A program made the position numbers and the translations under genes. A DNA stretch of 17,795 bases from an uncultured Planctomycetaceae bacterium (GTDB lineage Bacteria > Planctomycetota > Planctomycetia > Planctomycetales > Planctomycetaceae): assembly GCA_903921605.1 (NCBI GenBank), contig CAIXQV010001082.1:1-17795 (forward strand), given 5' to 3'. Shown in pieces: positions 6,274 to 14,348 of this stretch. Each line of letters opens with the position of its first letter. The stretch's first letter is position 1. The notes below the pieces were generated by a model. That model was not told the origin of the DNA. It saw only the letters and a program-made list of their open reading frames with translations, and made no database searches.

Positions 6274-8211
6274 ATGTTGAAAAAGTCAGTGTTCAGGAAG
6301 GTGAGAAGCACCTGGTCAGGGGCGAGAGGAGAGTTTTTGATTTTCATGACCGTGGTGATGCTGATTGGGGCTAGTGGGTGCGATCGACTCCGCAATCTTG
6401 TTTCCCGTCAGGCGTCATCTGATATTCTGGTGTCTTCGCCAAACGGAGCGATCGACGACGCAACGGCGTCTCACACTGCAAGCTCAGAGATTCCACTCGC
6501 GCCGGACAAGTGTCTGGTTGACAAACATCAGAACCGAATCAAGCCGATTGTGGTGGCCGCAAATGCGACCGTCAGAACGTCCGATGGCACTATCGTGCGG
6601 ACACCCGCACTGCTCGATCGGTTCTACGCCTTTGAGATCCGTGGAAATGAACTCGTGATCGGAACCGACCCACGAGGATCAGCAGAGGGGAACATCGACT
6701 CAAGCAACTGTGTGGTGACCAGCCAAATGCAATGGCTTGCGTTTCGACAAGAAACGAGACAGTTGCGAGATCTCGTGTCAGGCTACTCCTCAGTGGACGA
6801 TGTTCGCTCGAAACAGGAAGGAAAGGCAGTGCCCGCGGTATGCACTGAAGTTGAATTGTCATGTGGGAACACTGCACTTCGCTGGATGCCGGTTCTCAAT
6901 TCACACAAGATCGAGACGAAGCACGGGGAAATTCAGGTTTTGGAGATCGGTGCCTGGACCATTCAACGCGGGACTCACGCATCCCCTGAAGCGAACGTGT
7001 CCATGGACAATATCAAACAGTCTCTGCGACAAGTCGATGTAATCGTTGTGCTTGACTGTACCGGCAGCATGGCGCCTCTGTGGGCAACAATGACCGCTAA
7101 GCTTGATGAAATCCTGAATGGGATACTGAAATCGGACCTCGATGCACGCGTTGCAATTGTCGCCTTTCGCGATACGGATCTAAAAGATGAAGATGCATGG
7201 GTGACCAAATCCACGATCTTCTACGACAGCGTTGACCCCCTGAGAACCTGGCTATCGATGCAGGAGCCAGCCCATGGCGGAGACTGGGAGGAAGAACTTT
7301 TTGGAGGCCTGCAAAAAGCTCTTGATCTGTTTGCGACGAACGGCAGGCCGGGAGCGATGAAGAACATCATTCTGATCGGCGACAACGGAGGACACGTCAA
7401 AGGGCAAGACACTTTGCTGGGCAACGCTGGCCTGGCGGTGGTGAAGACGGCGGAAGAGAACGGCGTCACCATCGACTGCATACGTGTCCCATACCACGCA
7501 GGCTTCGATGGAGACAAGGAGTTGTTTCCACGTCAGATCGAGAAACTGAGCACCATGACGCACGGAACGATCATCAATCTGGAAAGTACGGTGAATGACA
7601 GCATTGTTGCAAGGCTTCAGCAGAATCTGAAACAGACGCAGGACGAAGCACACCTTCAGGTTCAAATCGCTACCGGCCTGGCCGAAGGAAAAACAACGGA
7701 AGAAGTGGCCACGCTGAACAACATTCCTCCTGCCGCAATGGAGTGGCGTATCGATCGAATTCAGCAGCGTCTCGGAAGCAATCCGCGAAACCTTTCGACT
7801 CCGGTCGGTGACGTTGGCGTAGAGAAAATCTTTGTTGTGAGCAACCCGCAGGCGATGGAGTTTGGGATATTGATGCGGAAGGAAGAACACGAAGCACTTC
7901 TGGCGGTGATGGACAGGCTGGCAACTTCAGGGATTGAGAGACCAGAATCGCTGATGGAACTGTGGAATAACAGCCTGTCCGCAAACACGGGCGACTACGA
8001 CCGCCCACTGAATGAGCTGCTCCAGTTGAACGGAATTCCGGTTCGCAGCGGCATCCTGTCTATGACCCTGAGTGAGTTGATGGCGATGCCACATCAAGCG
8101 AGGGTCGCTTTGCGAGAACAGGTGGAACTGAAGTTCAAGCGACTTGCGGGAGCCACCATCAATCTTGATCAGAATGGCAATCTGATTGTGCCTGTCAATG
8201 CGATGCCGTGA
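6274..8211 (+). CDS. VWA-domain lipoprotein
   Basis: A 645-residue protein. ATG 6274 is preferred over GTG 6241 because AAAGGAAG precedes it and the Lys/Arg-rich export signal starts there. The signal has a long basic n-region, then FLIFMTVVMLIGASGC, with Cys in a lipobox-like context (A-S-G-C), so it is probably a lipid-anchored envelope protein. Residues ~70-150 form a beta-rich, SH3-like region (LLDRFYAFEIRGNELVIG). A VWA domain starts near residue 254: VDVIVVLDCTGSMAPLWATM carries a MIDAS of D-x-T-G-S form (Asp261), followed by ARVAIVAFRDTDL, GGDWEEELFGGL and NIILIGDNGG, which supply the later metal ligands. The C-terminal ~230 residues are helical and unassigned. VWA domains bind protein partners through a metal, so a scaffold or target-recognition role for the neighbouring ABC transporter is plausible but inferred. 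Confidence 0.85.
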   Translation: MLKKSVFRKVRSTWSGARGEFLIFMTVVMLIGASGCDRLRNLVSRQASSDILVSSPNGAIDDATASHTASSEIPLAPDKCLVDKHQNRIKPIVVAANATVRTSDGTIVRTPALLDRFYAFEIRGNELVIGTDPRGSAEGNIDSSNCVVTSQMQWLAFRQETRQLRDLVSGYSSVDDVRSKQEGKAVPAVCTEVELSCGNTALRWMPVLNSHKIETKHGEIQVLEIGAWTIQRGTHASPEANVSMDNIKQSLRQVDVIVVLDCTGSMAPLWATMTAKLDEILNGILKSDLDARVAIVAFRDTDLKDEDAWVTKSTIFYDSVDPLRTWLSMQEPAHGGDWEEELFGGLQKALDLFATNGRPGAMKNIILIGDNGGHVKGQDTLLGNAGLAVVKTAEENGVTIDCIRVPYHAGFDGDKELFPRQIEKLSTMTHGTIINLESTVNDSIVARLQQNLKQTQDEAHLQVQIATGLAEGKTTEEVATLNNIPPAAMEWRIDRIQQRLGSNPRNLSTPVGDVGVEKIFVVSNPQAMEFGILMRKEEHEALLAVMDRLATSGIERPESLMELWNNSLSANTGDYDRPLNELLQLNGIPVRSGILSMTLSELMAMPHQARVALREQVELKFKRLAGATINLDQNGNLIVPVNAMP

Positions 8212-8294
8212 ACCTTTTGTGGGGAACTCTTTTCCCGGTGGCCAGAGTCGCCGGGCCTTATATGTCTGATTCTCTATTGACGGAGTCCTTTGAA

Positions 8295-9266
8295 ATGTGG
8301 AACCAATTGAACAGTAAGTCTGGCGAAATCCAGGAACGAGCAAAACCCACCCCTCGCAAGCTGATTGCGAGGGAACTCACGGTGCATCGCAACGGTCAGC
8401 CGATCGTGCATGTGGAAAGTCTGGACATTTATGAAAACTCGGTCAGTGTCTTCGTGGGAGAAAACGGCTCGGGCAAATCCACACTGCTCAGTGCGTTTGG
8501 TCTTCGTTTACGAACGGAGTTTTCTGGTGGGCTTTGGATTGATGGAATTGACGCCGGGAGGGGAAGCTCAGAAAACAGTCTCGCGGAACTTCGACGCGGC
8601 ATCGGGCAATCTCCACAACGTTCACCAGTACAGCTCGACCAGTCGGTCGATCAGAACCTTGCATTTGCCGCCGTTCTGCGAGGAGCATCGGGAAAAACTG
8701 TCCATGAGTCTGTCAGGAACATGCGACATCAATTTGATCTTCCCGGCAGTGTCCGAGCATCGAGCCTGAATGGCGGGCGGCGGGCACTCCTGTCTCTGGC
8801 GATGAGTTTCTGCGGACTTCCTGACCGCTCGCTGATTATCGCAGATGAACCAACGGCCGCGCTCTCCGTCGAAACGGCAGCACAGCTTCACATAAGCCTT
8901 GAGTTCCTGCAGGAAAAATTCGGCCACACATTTCTGATCGTTTCGCACGACATGCACTGGCTATCGAGGTTCAAAAACGCGGCCTGGTACCGGATTCTGC
9001 AGGGCGTACTTCGGAGTACAGAGTCACCTTTCCGCGAATGTCGTCCAGGAAATGGAGACCGCGTTTCCGACGAAGAGCTTCCGGAAAACAAAACGCGGCG
9101 TTCTGCACAAACGCAGAGACTGCAACAGGAACGCAAAAAGCCATCCGAGATCCCGATCAACGTCAGCGCCGAGAACAGTAAATCGAAAAATGTTGTCACT
9201 GTCATGGAAGGCGAAGATTACTGGCGCGATGGTCAATTGCTGACGGATCCACGATTCAGACTTTAA
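8295..9266 (+). CDS. ABC transporter ATP-binding protein (LolD/MacB-like)
   Basis: A 323-residue cytoplasmic ATPase. All landmarks are visible with the start at 8295: Walker A GENGSGKST (55-63), Q-loop GIGQSPQ (~102-108), signature SLNGGRRALL (LSGGQ degraded to LNGGR, ~157-166), Walker B SLIIADEP (~179-186, with the catalytic Glu) and H-loop VSHD (His218). ATG 8295 is chosen for its GGAG at 9-nt spacing. An alternative GTG at 8208 overlaps the previous stop as GTGA and would add 29 residues. The C-terminal ~90 residues after the ATPase core are basic and polar (KTRRSAQTQRLQQERKK), longer than usual for this subfamily and probably disordered. It pairs with the permease gene 78 bp downstream. 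The substrate is unknown. Confidence 0.88.
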   Translation: MWNQLNSKSGEIQERAKPTPRKLIARELTVHRNGQPIVHVESLDIYENSVSVFVGENGSGKSTLLSAFGLRLRTEFSGGLWIDGIDAGRGSSENSLAELRRGIGQSPQRSPVQLDQSVDQNLAFAAVLRGASGKTVHESVRNMRHQFDLPGSVRASSLNGGRRALLSLAMSFCGLPDRSLIIADEPTAALSVETAAQLHISLEFLQEKFGHTFLIVSHDMHWLSRFKNAAWYRILQGVLRSTESPFRECRPGNGDRVSDEELPENKTRRSAQTQRLQQERKKPSEIPINVSAENSKSKNVVTVMEGEDYWRDGQLLTDPRFRL

Positions 9267-9344
9267 GTACCCCTGCTTGCCGAATGGTTCGCTGTTTCAA
9301 AAACTCAGTTCACAAAGCGCTTCTTTCTATCAAGGTGTCGTCTC

Positions 9345-10835
9345 ATGTCATTTCAGCTTTTGATTCTTGGGCTTCGTCAATTCGCTTTCTGGCGGCAACG
9401 TCAGGTTGTCAGCACTGTGGCTCTGCTCATCGTGGCAGTCATCATCGCAGGGGTCGACAGTGTTCGTGGACGCTGGCAGACCCTGACACAGCAGCACCTT
9501 GATGCTTCCGGGTTCCGCCTGATGACCGTCACGGCACGCGGGGCACATGGATTCACGACAGAATCTGCCGCTCAATTTCGCAGCGAAATGCCGAACTGTC
9601 GCGTGTATCAGCGGTTGCAGAATCTTGTGTACGTCCGAACCGAATCGGGTGATTGGCGTCCGACGTTGTGCGGGACATTTGTTACGGACGATCCCCAATT
9701 GAAAGGGTTGCCTGCTACCTATGGTTCTCTTCCTGCGGACGATGGCCGGCCCACCGCTGTCGTGTCGAAAAAACTACTCCAGCGATTTGGCTTCAATCTC
9801 CAGGAAGGTCAGTCACACAAAAACCTGGAGATTGCTCTGACGTTGCCAGAGGAAGGTGGACGAGGAGAACGTTTTCAGATTGTGATGCTCCTTGACGAAC
9901 TTGAGCAACCATCGCTCCGGCTCCCTGAGTCAACTATGATTCACTGGCTGAAATCGAATGCTCCGTCTCCGCATGCAAAAGAGGATATCAGGGTTGCTCT
10001 GAAGCCCGCCGATGGCAATGCGGCGTCTTCATCAGAATTGAGAATCGCTCACAGAGCAGATCCCGCACAGACGTTACATGCAGAAAAGACTTCTTGGTTC
10101 TCTTCTGCAGCGAACCCTTTCGACACTTTTACTCACGAAAACTATGAACAACGGATTCCGGAATTCTTGTCGCCAGCTGACCTGGGCAAGCACAAAACCC
10201 AGAGGGCTGCTTTTCCACTGAATCCTCCGGCGGCACCTCGAAACGAACATGGTTCTGTTGAGGGAACTTTTCCCAAAGAGAAAAAAAACAGTCCCCTGGA
10301 AGTCGCCCAGATCATCATCGAAGTGAAGGATCCGCGAGAGATACCGAAACTCGCCAGTTCGCTGCAGGCTGCCGGGCATCGAGTAGAGTCAACCTATTTT
10401 CAGAATAGTCGTCAGCGTGCATTGCTTGAGGCGGTCATCTCTGTCGGAGGAACCCTTGTCGCAATTGTTCTTTGCCTCGCCGTCTGGGCATACTCAAGTC
10501 AGGTTTTCAGGGCATTGCAGAACGAGGCCCCCCGACTGGCTTTGATGAGAATGACCGGAGCAAATACCGAAACCATTGTGTCATACATTGTGGCACCTGC
10601 AATTTTCAATGCGCTCTTTGCAATGACTCTCGGCCTGATCGCCGCCAATGAAGTTTTCTGCGGAGAAGCAGCGACTCAGATGAACGAAGCTCTGGAAGCA
10701 GAGATCTTTGGTTCAATTCAATCTGGATTCGTTGGAGTGGTGGTGTTGATCACAGCCATTTGTTGCCACCTGATTCCTTTGATCCGAGTCGTCGCACGAC
10801 CAAACATTGATCCTGACGCAAATGCCGTGATCTAG
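9345..10835 (+). CDS. ABC transporter permease, FtsX/MacB-like
   Basis: A 496-residue membrane protein; ATG 9345 is preceded by AAGGTG. It has one N-terminal transmembrane helix (~21-40, VVSTVALLIVAVIIAGVDSV), a large extracytoplasmic domain (~41-358), then three C-terminal helices: ~360-386 (VISVGGTLVAIVLCLAVWAY), ~411-437 (IVSYIVAPAIFNALFAMTLG) and ~462-484 (GFVGVVVLITAICCHLIPLI). This 1+3 topology with a big loop is the MacB/FtsX/LolCE plan, the mechanotransmission class that drives work in the periplasm instead of moving a solute through a channel. 'RLALMRMTGANTETI' between helices 2 and 3 matches the coupling segment of the family. Together with the ATPase, the VWA lipoprotein and the coiled-coil protein it suggests an envelope machine. 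Confidence 0.85.
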   Translation: MSFQLLILGLRQFAFWRQRQVVSTVALLIVAVIIAGVDSVRGRWQTLTQQHLDASGFRLMTVTARGAHGFTTESAAQFRSEMPNCRVYQRLQNLVYVRTESGDWRPTLCGTFVTDDPQLKGLPATYGSLPADDGRPTAVVSKKLLQRFGFNLQEGQSHKNLEIALTLPEEGGRGERFQIVMLLDELEQPSLRLPESTMIHWLKSNAPSPHAKEDIRVALKPADGNAASSSELRIAHRADPAQTLHAEKTSWFSSAANPFDTFTHENYEQRIPEFLSPADLGKHKTQRAAFPLNPPAAPRNEHGSVEGTFPKEKKNSPLEVAQIIIEVKDPREIPKLASSLQAAGHRVESTYFQNSRQRALLEAVISVGGTLVAIVLCLAVWAYSSQVFRALQNEAPRLALMRMTGANTETIVSYIVAPAIFNALFAMTLGLIAANEVFCGEAATQMNEALEAEIFGSIQSGFVGVVVLITAICCHLIPLIRVVARPNIDPDANAVI

Positions 10836-10919
10836 CACGTGTCATGGAGGCTACTGATCAGGACGCTTTGAAATGAAATACGAGTTCGTTTGCTCTGCTC
10901 TTTGATGGGAGTGATGGTG

Positions 10920-11198
10920 ATGTTGACATGGGTCTTTGCCTATGATGTTCCGTGTGATTACCGCAGACAAAAGATTGCAAAAGCCATTCGTAAAGAAGGC
11001 CTCCCGGTTCAGAAGTCGGTGCTTCTTGTTCAGGCGACAGTCAGTGAAGTTCGAGCTCTGGCTGATTCTCTGGGCAGGATAATGGACAGGACAACCGACC
11101 GAATCATCGCCATCCCCTTGCGAAGCGACTGGCAAAACGCGCAGATTTGCTTTCCTGAAGCAGCATCGCCGATCGCCATACCTTTCGTAATTGCATAG
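10920..11198 (+). CDS. cas2: CRISPR-associated Cas2 protein
   Basis: A 92-residue protein with the full Cas2 pattern: strand 1 TWVFAYDVPCDYRRQKIAKA with the conserved Asp9 and Arg pair, LPVQKSVLLVQATVSEVRAL (strand 2 and helix), then RIMDRTTDRIIAIPL (strand 4 with its usual PL turn) and a C-terminal strand tail. Length and motif spacing fit a normal Cas2. ATG 10920 is chosen because GGGAG precedes it by 7 nt and Asp9 is at the expected place; TTG 10890, ATG 10905 and ATG 10914 are in-frame alternatives. Cas2 bridges two Cas1 dimers during spacer capture, yet no cas1 is seen in this window. It lies 84 bp after the ABC permease and 268 bp before a Cas6-like gene. It may belong to an adaptation module whose remainder lies elsewhere, or have another role. 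Confidence 0.85.
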   Translation: MLTWVFAYDVPCDYRRQKIAKAIRKEGLPVQKSVLLVQATVSEVRALADSLGRIMDRTTDRIIAIPLRSDWQNAQICFPEAASPIAIPFVIA

Positions 11199-11222
11199 CA
11201 CGCGCAGGAAAAAGTCGACGTG

Positions 11223-11250
11223 TTCAACTAACGCTCCCTGCTCAGTTGAA
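11223..11250 (+). terminator. Hairpin after cas2
   Basis: TTCAACT (11223-11229) and AGTTGAA (11244-11250) form a 7-bp stem with a 14-nt loop, 24 nt past the cas2 stop. There is no T-run and the stem is AT-rich, so it is at best a weak terminator or a partial palindromic element. Confidence 0.25.
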
Positions 11251-11387
11251 AGAGATACCGAAGACTGGGATCATCTCTACTCTCCGCGGGATCACAGCTT
11301 GCTCCCCCGAGAAAGCCATCGCAGAAGCCCAAGGCCGCCACCCCGTTTCAGCAAATCTACGGGGACTGGCAATGACCATCTGAATGG

Positions 11388-11439
11388 CATTGATCTTGTT
11401 AAAAACGTCTGAATCATTGATCGCTTCTTCGAAAAACGT
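11388..11439 (+). repeat. Duplicated CATTGATC / AAAAACGT element upstream of the Cas6-like gene
   Basis: CATTGATC occurs at 11388-11395 and 11415-11422, each followed by AAAAACGT (11401-11408 and 11432-11439) after 5 and 9 nt. The pair ends 27 bp before the ATG at 11467, in the only sizeable gap ahead of the CRISPR-like operon, so it could hold the promoter or an operator. The unequal spacing argues against a simple helically phased operator. No other function is apparent in 11199-11466. Confidence 0.4.
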
Positions 11440-11466
11440 GTTGTTTTTATTCACAAAAGTGTCCCG

Positions 11467-12609
11467 ATGAGTTTTCACTCCACCATTTCTGCGCCGCACG
11501 AGCGTTCTGATATCCTGCCGGGTGATCGGTCAGGCTGTGTCGTGATTCAGGATGTACACATCCCGATTGAAGCGAGTCTGTTGAAGCTGACCTTCCAGAC
11601 CGGCGGCCAGCTGAATGGGTTTCTTGGGCCAGCGTTTCGCGGGGGGGTGCTGAAGACCCTTAGAAATCAGGAGTGTCGAATCCCGTTTCTTCCGGCCAAT
11701 TCAACAGAGATATTGCGAACCGTCGAACGATCGACGAAAGGAATCGATTTCAGCAAGTACTGTCTTGGATGCCCGCTTAACAACGACTGTCGATACGGTC
11801 GCGCGGTTGAGCCTGACAATTTGATCCGATTCGGGACCTTACCGAATGGTATGCAGGGCGGCATCCGGTTGATGACCTATGCGGTTGATTCGGGAATGCA
11901 AGCTCAAGCGGTCGAAGGGGACATGGCAACGCTCCGATTGCTGGCGATCGGTGAAGATGCGATCAATATGTCGGACTCGGTTGTGGATCTCGTGTCCAGA
12001 CTGGGCCGAGGCAACGGACTGGGGAAAGATCATGTGCAGTTCGAGACTCATGCGTCTGGCATGAGCCGGGATCAGTGGGTGTTGTCGTCCGGAAGTCTGT
12101 CGCGCGAAGTCTCGGGGGCCAGGATACCGCTGCTCGAAATTCATTTGGGGTCTCCTTTGTCGGCTCAGGGGGCTTCGGAATCAGAGGAAAGACCGATTCA
12201 GACGCTTCTGGATTTCCTGAAGCCCGCGATGGCGACAGTGCGAAGAGTCGTCCGTGAAGCTGGCAACGATCTGAGCCTGCTCAATGATGTGAACTACGGT
12301 GAGTTTCAGCGTGTTGCGGAGCAGATTCGGTGTGAGTCATCCACATTGGCCTGGCATAAGCAGCCTCGGTCAAGTGAGCGACGACCGAAGCGAGCTTCGA
12401 AACAGGCATCAAGTCAGCCGAACCGCGGAACGAAACCGGAAGAGAAGGGACAAGTCTCACATGATCTCTGGCTTGATGGCTGGCTGGGCTCCGTTCAGTT
12501 TCGAAATGTACCGGAGTCGTTTCTCTCGTGGTTGTCCTGGGCCGGTCGGCTCGGCGTAGGCAAGAACCGCGATTGCGGCTCAGGAATCTGGTGTCTGATG
12601 CTTCGGTAA
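11467..12609 (+). CDS. Cas6-like RAMP-superfamily protein
   Basis: A 380-residue protein. The N-terminal ferredoxin-like half has the Cas6/RAMP signature: ASLLKLTFQTGGQLNGFLG then PAFRGGVLKTL (residues ~36-65), and a Cys cluster Cys70, Cys99, Cys102, Cys108 with 'CPLNNDCRYGRAVEP', as in the Cas6 family with a putative zinc site. The C-terminal half ends with LGVGKNRDCGSGIWCL (~362-377), the Gly-rich loop diagnostic of RAMP folds. Residues ~310-335 are an Arg/Lys/Ser/Gln-rich low-complexity insert. Cas6 cuts CRISPR repeat RNA; other RAMP proteins build the type III effector. I cannot identify a catalytic His, so either is possible. No strong ribosome site precedes ATG 11467. It heads the run of genes leading to the Cas10-like gene. 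Confidence 0.75.
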   Translation: MSFHSTISAPHERSDILPGDRSGCVVIQDVHIPIEASLLKLTFQTGGQLNGFLGPAFRGGVLKTLRNQECRIPFLPANSTEILRTVERSTKGIDFSKYCLGCPLNNDCRYGRAVEPDNLIRFGTLPNGMQGGIRLMTYAVDSGMQAQAVEGDMATLRLLAIGEDAINMSDSVVDLVSRLGRGNGLGKDHVQFETHASGMSRDQWVLSSGSLSREVSGARIPLLEIHLGSPLSAQGASESEERPIQTLLDFLKPAMATVRRVVREAGNDLSLLNDVNYGEFQRVAEQIRCESSTLAWHKQPRSSERRPKRASKQASSQPNRGTKPEEKGQVSHDLWLDGWLGSVQFRNVPESFLSWLSWAGRLGVGKNRDCGSGIWCLMLR

Positions 12610-12673
12610 AGAATCCGTCTGCGGCGGGTCATGGAATCCGCTGCTCCAGTGAAATTAGTGGGGCGAGTTTGCG

Positions 12674-13690
12674 ATGACGCGGCAAATGTCAGTGGACTGT
12701 ATGGTGGCCAGACTTCAGACGCTGGAGCCTTGTCGTACGACGAAGGAAGCCCGGGCAGCCGGAGCCAGAGACAGCGTTGTGGATACTGAATACAACGAGA
12801 TTCTCGGCACACTGATTAAAAGGTGTGCACCGGTGACTAAGTCAGTTGCGACGAGACTTTTCGGACAGAGGCGGACTCGCTTGCTGAATGATGCTGACGA
12901 GGTCTTATGGCATTGTGTCCGGACCATGTCGAATGTCTCTGGATGCGGGGCATGTCTGAGTAAGGGGCTTGCCGATGCAGCCGTTTCTCCTGAAGCGATA
13001 CGAGCTCTTTCCGTTCACTGCAATGGAGCATGCTGGTTCATCGGCTACTACAGGACTGCCCTGAGCAGGCATGCGGCGCTTGGATTCAGGAGGAAGGACG
13101 CCCCAGAGAGCCAGCTCGAATCAGAGCCCTCTGATCGAGAACGTCCAAATGTCGATCTCCTTGAAACATCGTTGTGGAATTGGAGGACGGCCAAGCGTGA
13201 GCTTATCGATCAACTAGACTGGAGCGGGAGGCTCCCTATCTCCAATTTGCTCTTCTTCGAGAGGTGGGAGGCGGCTGGATTCTGGCGTGACAGCAACTTT
13301 GCAGTAGGACAGTTCGCCAGTTTACCACGGTTCTTGGAATGGATTGAACACTGGCTGACACAAGAAGCTAACACCGATCTCATTCCGGGAGAGTTGCTGT
13401 TGAAGAATTGGTGGGATGAGTTTTCCACCGATCTTCAATCCTGGTCGACCGGTCCCAAAGCATTTTGTGACGCTAAGATGGCTGATTGCATCAATCGGCT
13501 GCTGTCAGACGGTAGCTCTCTTTCCATTAGTGCTGAGTATCTGCAGACGAAGCGATCCAGAACAAAGAAAGAACTGTTGAAGCGAGCAGCTGAGTGCTGC
13601 GAGAAGAATCTGCCGGGCAAAGATTTTGATTGTTTCCATCTCCTCAGACGACGACAGACCAACAATTCCCCTGGTCACGATCAGGAATAG
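12674..13690 (+). CDS. Unrecognised protein with weak ECF sigma-factor resemblance
   Basis: A 338-residue soluble protein; ATG 12674 follows a GGGGCGAG stretch (a second ATG is at 12686). I do not recognise a family with confidence. Residues ~38-88 (ILGTLIKRCAPVTKSVATRL, then RLLNDADEVLWHCVRTMS) and ~120-141 (CWFIGYYRTALSRHAALGFR) are laid out like sigma-70 region 2, where 'DAEDVVQEVFLRV' and 'WLYRIARNLALDLLRR' would stand. Residues ~280-312 (SLSISAEYLQTKRSRTKKEL) could be a region 4-like helix-turn-helix. The middle (~165-260) is Trp-rich and has no match. CGAC at 91-94 and other Cys are present without a clear zinc pattern. It lies 64 bp after the Cas6-like gene and 7 bp before the next gene. 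A CalpS-like role is a hypothesis. Confidence 0.65.
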   Translation: MTRQMSVDCMVARLQTLEPCRTTKEARAAGARDSVVDTEYNEILGTLIKRCAPVTKSVATRLFGQRRTRLLNDADEVLWHCVRTMSNVSGCGACLSKGLADAAVSPEAIRALSVHCNGACWFIGYYRTALSRHAALGFRRKDAPESQLESEPSDRERPNVDLLETSLWNWRTAKRELIDQLDWSGRLPISNLLFFERWEAAGFWRDSNFAVGQFASLPRFLEWIEHWLTQEANTDLIPGELLLKNWWDEFSTDLQSWSTGPKAFCDAKMADCINRLLSDGSSLSISAEYLQTKRSRTKKELLKRAAECCEKNLPGKDFDCFHLLRRRQTNNSPGHDQE

Positions 13691-13697
13691 GTGTCTT

Positions 13698-14348
13698 ATG
13701 AAACTTGCTATAAGTCCAATCATAGCCAGAAGAAAGCTTGCCAAGCATGTGCTGTCGTCAATGGAAGCTGGCGATTGGAACATTCTCCTGAACGGTCTTC
13801 TCTCAAAGCTTCAAAGTGTCCTTAAAATGGAAGGCACGACACTCGATAGCATTCGTGCACGGCTGGAGGCCAATAATCATGAAAGTTCCTTCGATTCGAC
13901 ACTGCATAGTCTGAGGCAGGCCTTGCTCTCTGTCCTTCATACGACGGTTCATGAGTCAGTGATTATGAATTACAGAGTAGAAAAGGAAGAAGGAACACTG
14001 GGTTTTGGGCTGACGGGGGTCAATACGGTAACGAAGAGCAGCTCTGAAAATTCTGCGTCTGAAATCGGTCTGACCACTTTTTATCTTCCGGGGAGACATT
14101 CTCACGAGGCGGCTCGTGAGTTACCTGGAAACTGGCCGACTCCCGACCCCGAAACACTGGAACACATGATCTATTCACAGTGCTTTCTCCGTTCTGTTCG
14201 CAACATTCACGAGATGGGTCCTTCTCGGTTCGCGAGTCGAGCGGATTGCTGCGATCTGTCTCGGCGGATCCCGCGTACCACTGATTGTCGTATTGAAGCG
14301 TGGATGGAAGCACGCAGGAATTGCAAACGATTGGAGAGACATGCATGA
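13698..14348 (+). CDS. Unknown protein of the CRISPR-like operon
   Basis: A 216-residue protein. ATG 13698 is used because AGGAATAGGTG precedes it and the gene then starts 7 bp after the previous stop; an upstream ATG at 13626 lies inside the preceding gene. No known domain is visible. Residues 1-90 are mainly amphipathic helix (ISPIIARRKLAKHVLSSMEA; LRQALLSVLHTTVHESVIMN). Residues ~95-135 are Gly/Ser/Thr-rich and strand-like. The C-terminal part is Cys/Arg-rich (RADCCDLSRRIPRTTDC, RIEAWMEARRNCKRLERHA). There is no signal peptide or membrane segment. Its stop overlaps the next start (ATGA), so the two products are probably made in balanced amounts and may bind each other. A small subunit of a ribonucleoprotein or a regulator of the sigma-like protein are both possible. 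Confidence 0.7.
   Translation: MKLAISPIIARRKLAKHVLSSMEAGDWNILLNGLLSKLQSVLKMEGTTLDSIRARLEANNHESSFDSTLHSLRQALLSVLHTTVHESVIMNYRVEKEEGTLGFGLTGVNTVTKSSSENSASEIGLTTFYLPGRHSHEAARELPGNWPTPDPETLEHMIYSQCFLRSVRNIHEMGPSRFASRADCCDLSRRIPRTTDCRIEAWMEARRNCKRLERHA

Noticed and set aside
7252..7890. Long minus-strand frame (212 codons) inside the VWA gene
   Set aside because: It is a shadow of the VWA coding frame, with no domain and no plausible ribosome site.
8208..8294. GTG start for the ABC ATPase overlapping the VWA stop
   Set aside because: The overlap is attractive, but the extra 29 residues are not ATPase-like and ATG 8295 has a better ribosome site. It is kept as an alternative only.
11199..11466. 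Possible CRISPR array or leader between cas2 and the Cas6-like gene
   Set aside because: No repeat unit of 25-40 bp recurs with regular spacing. Only two short 8-mers are duplicated and one weak palindrome is present.
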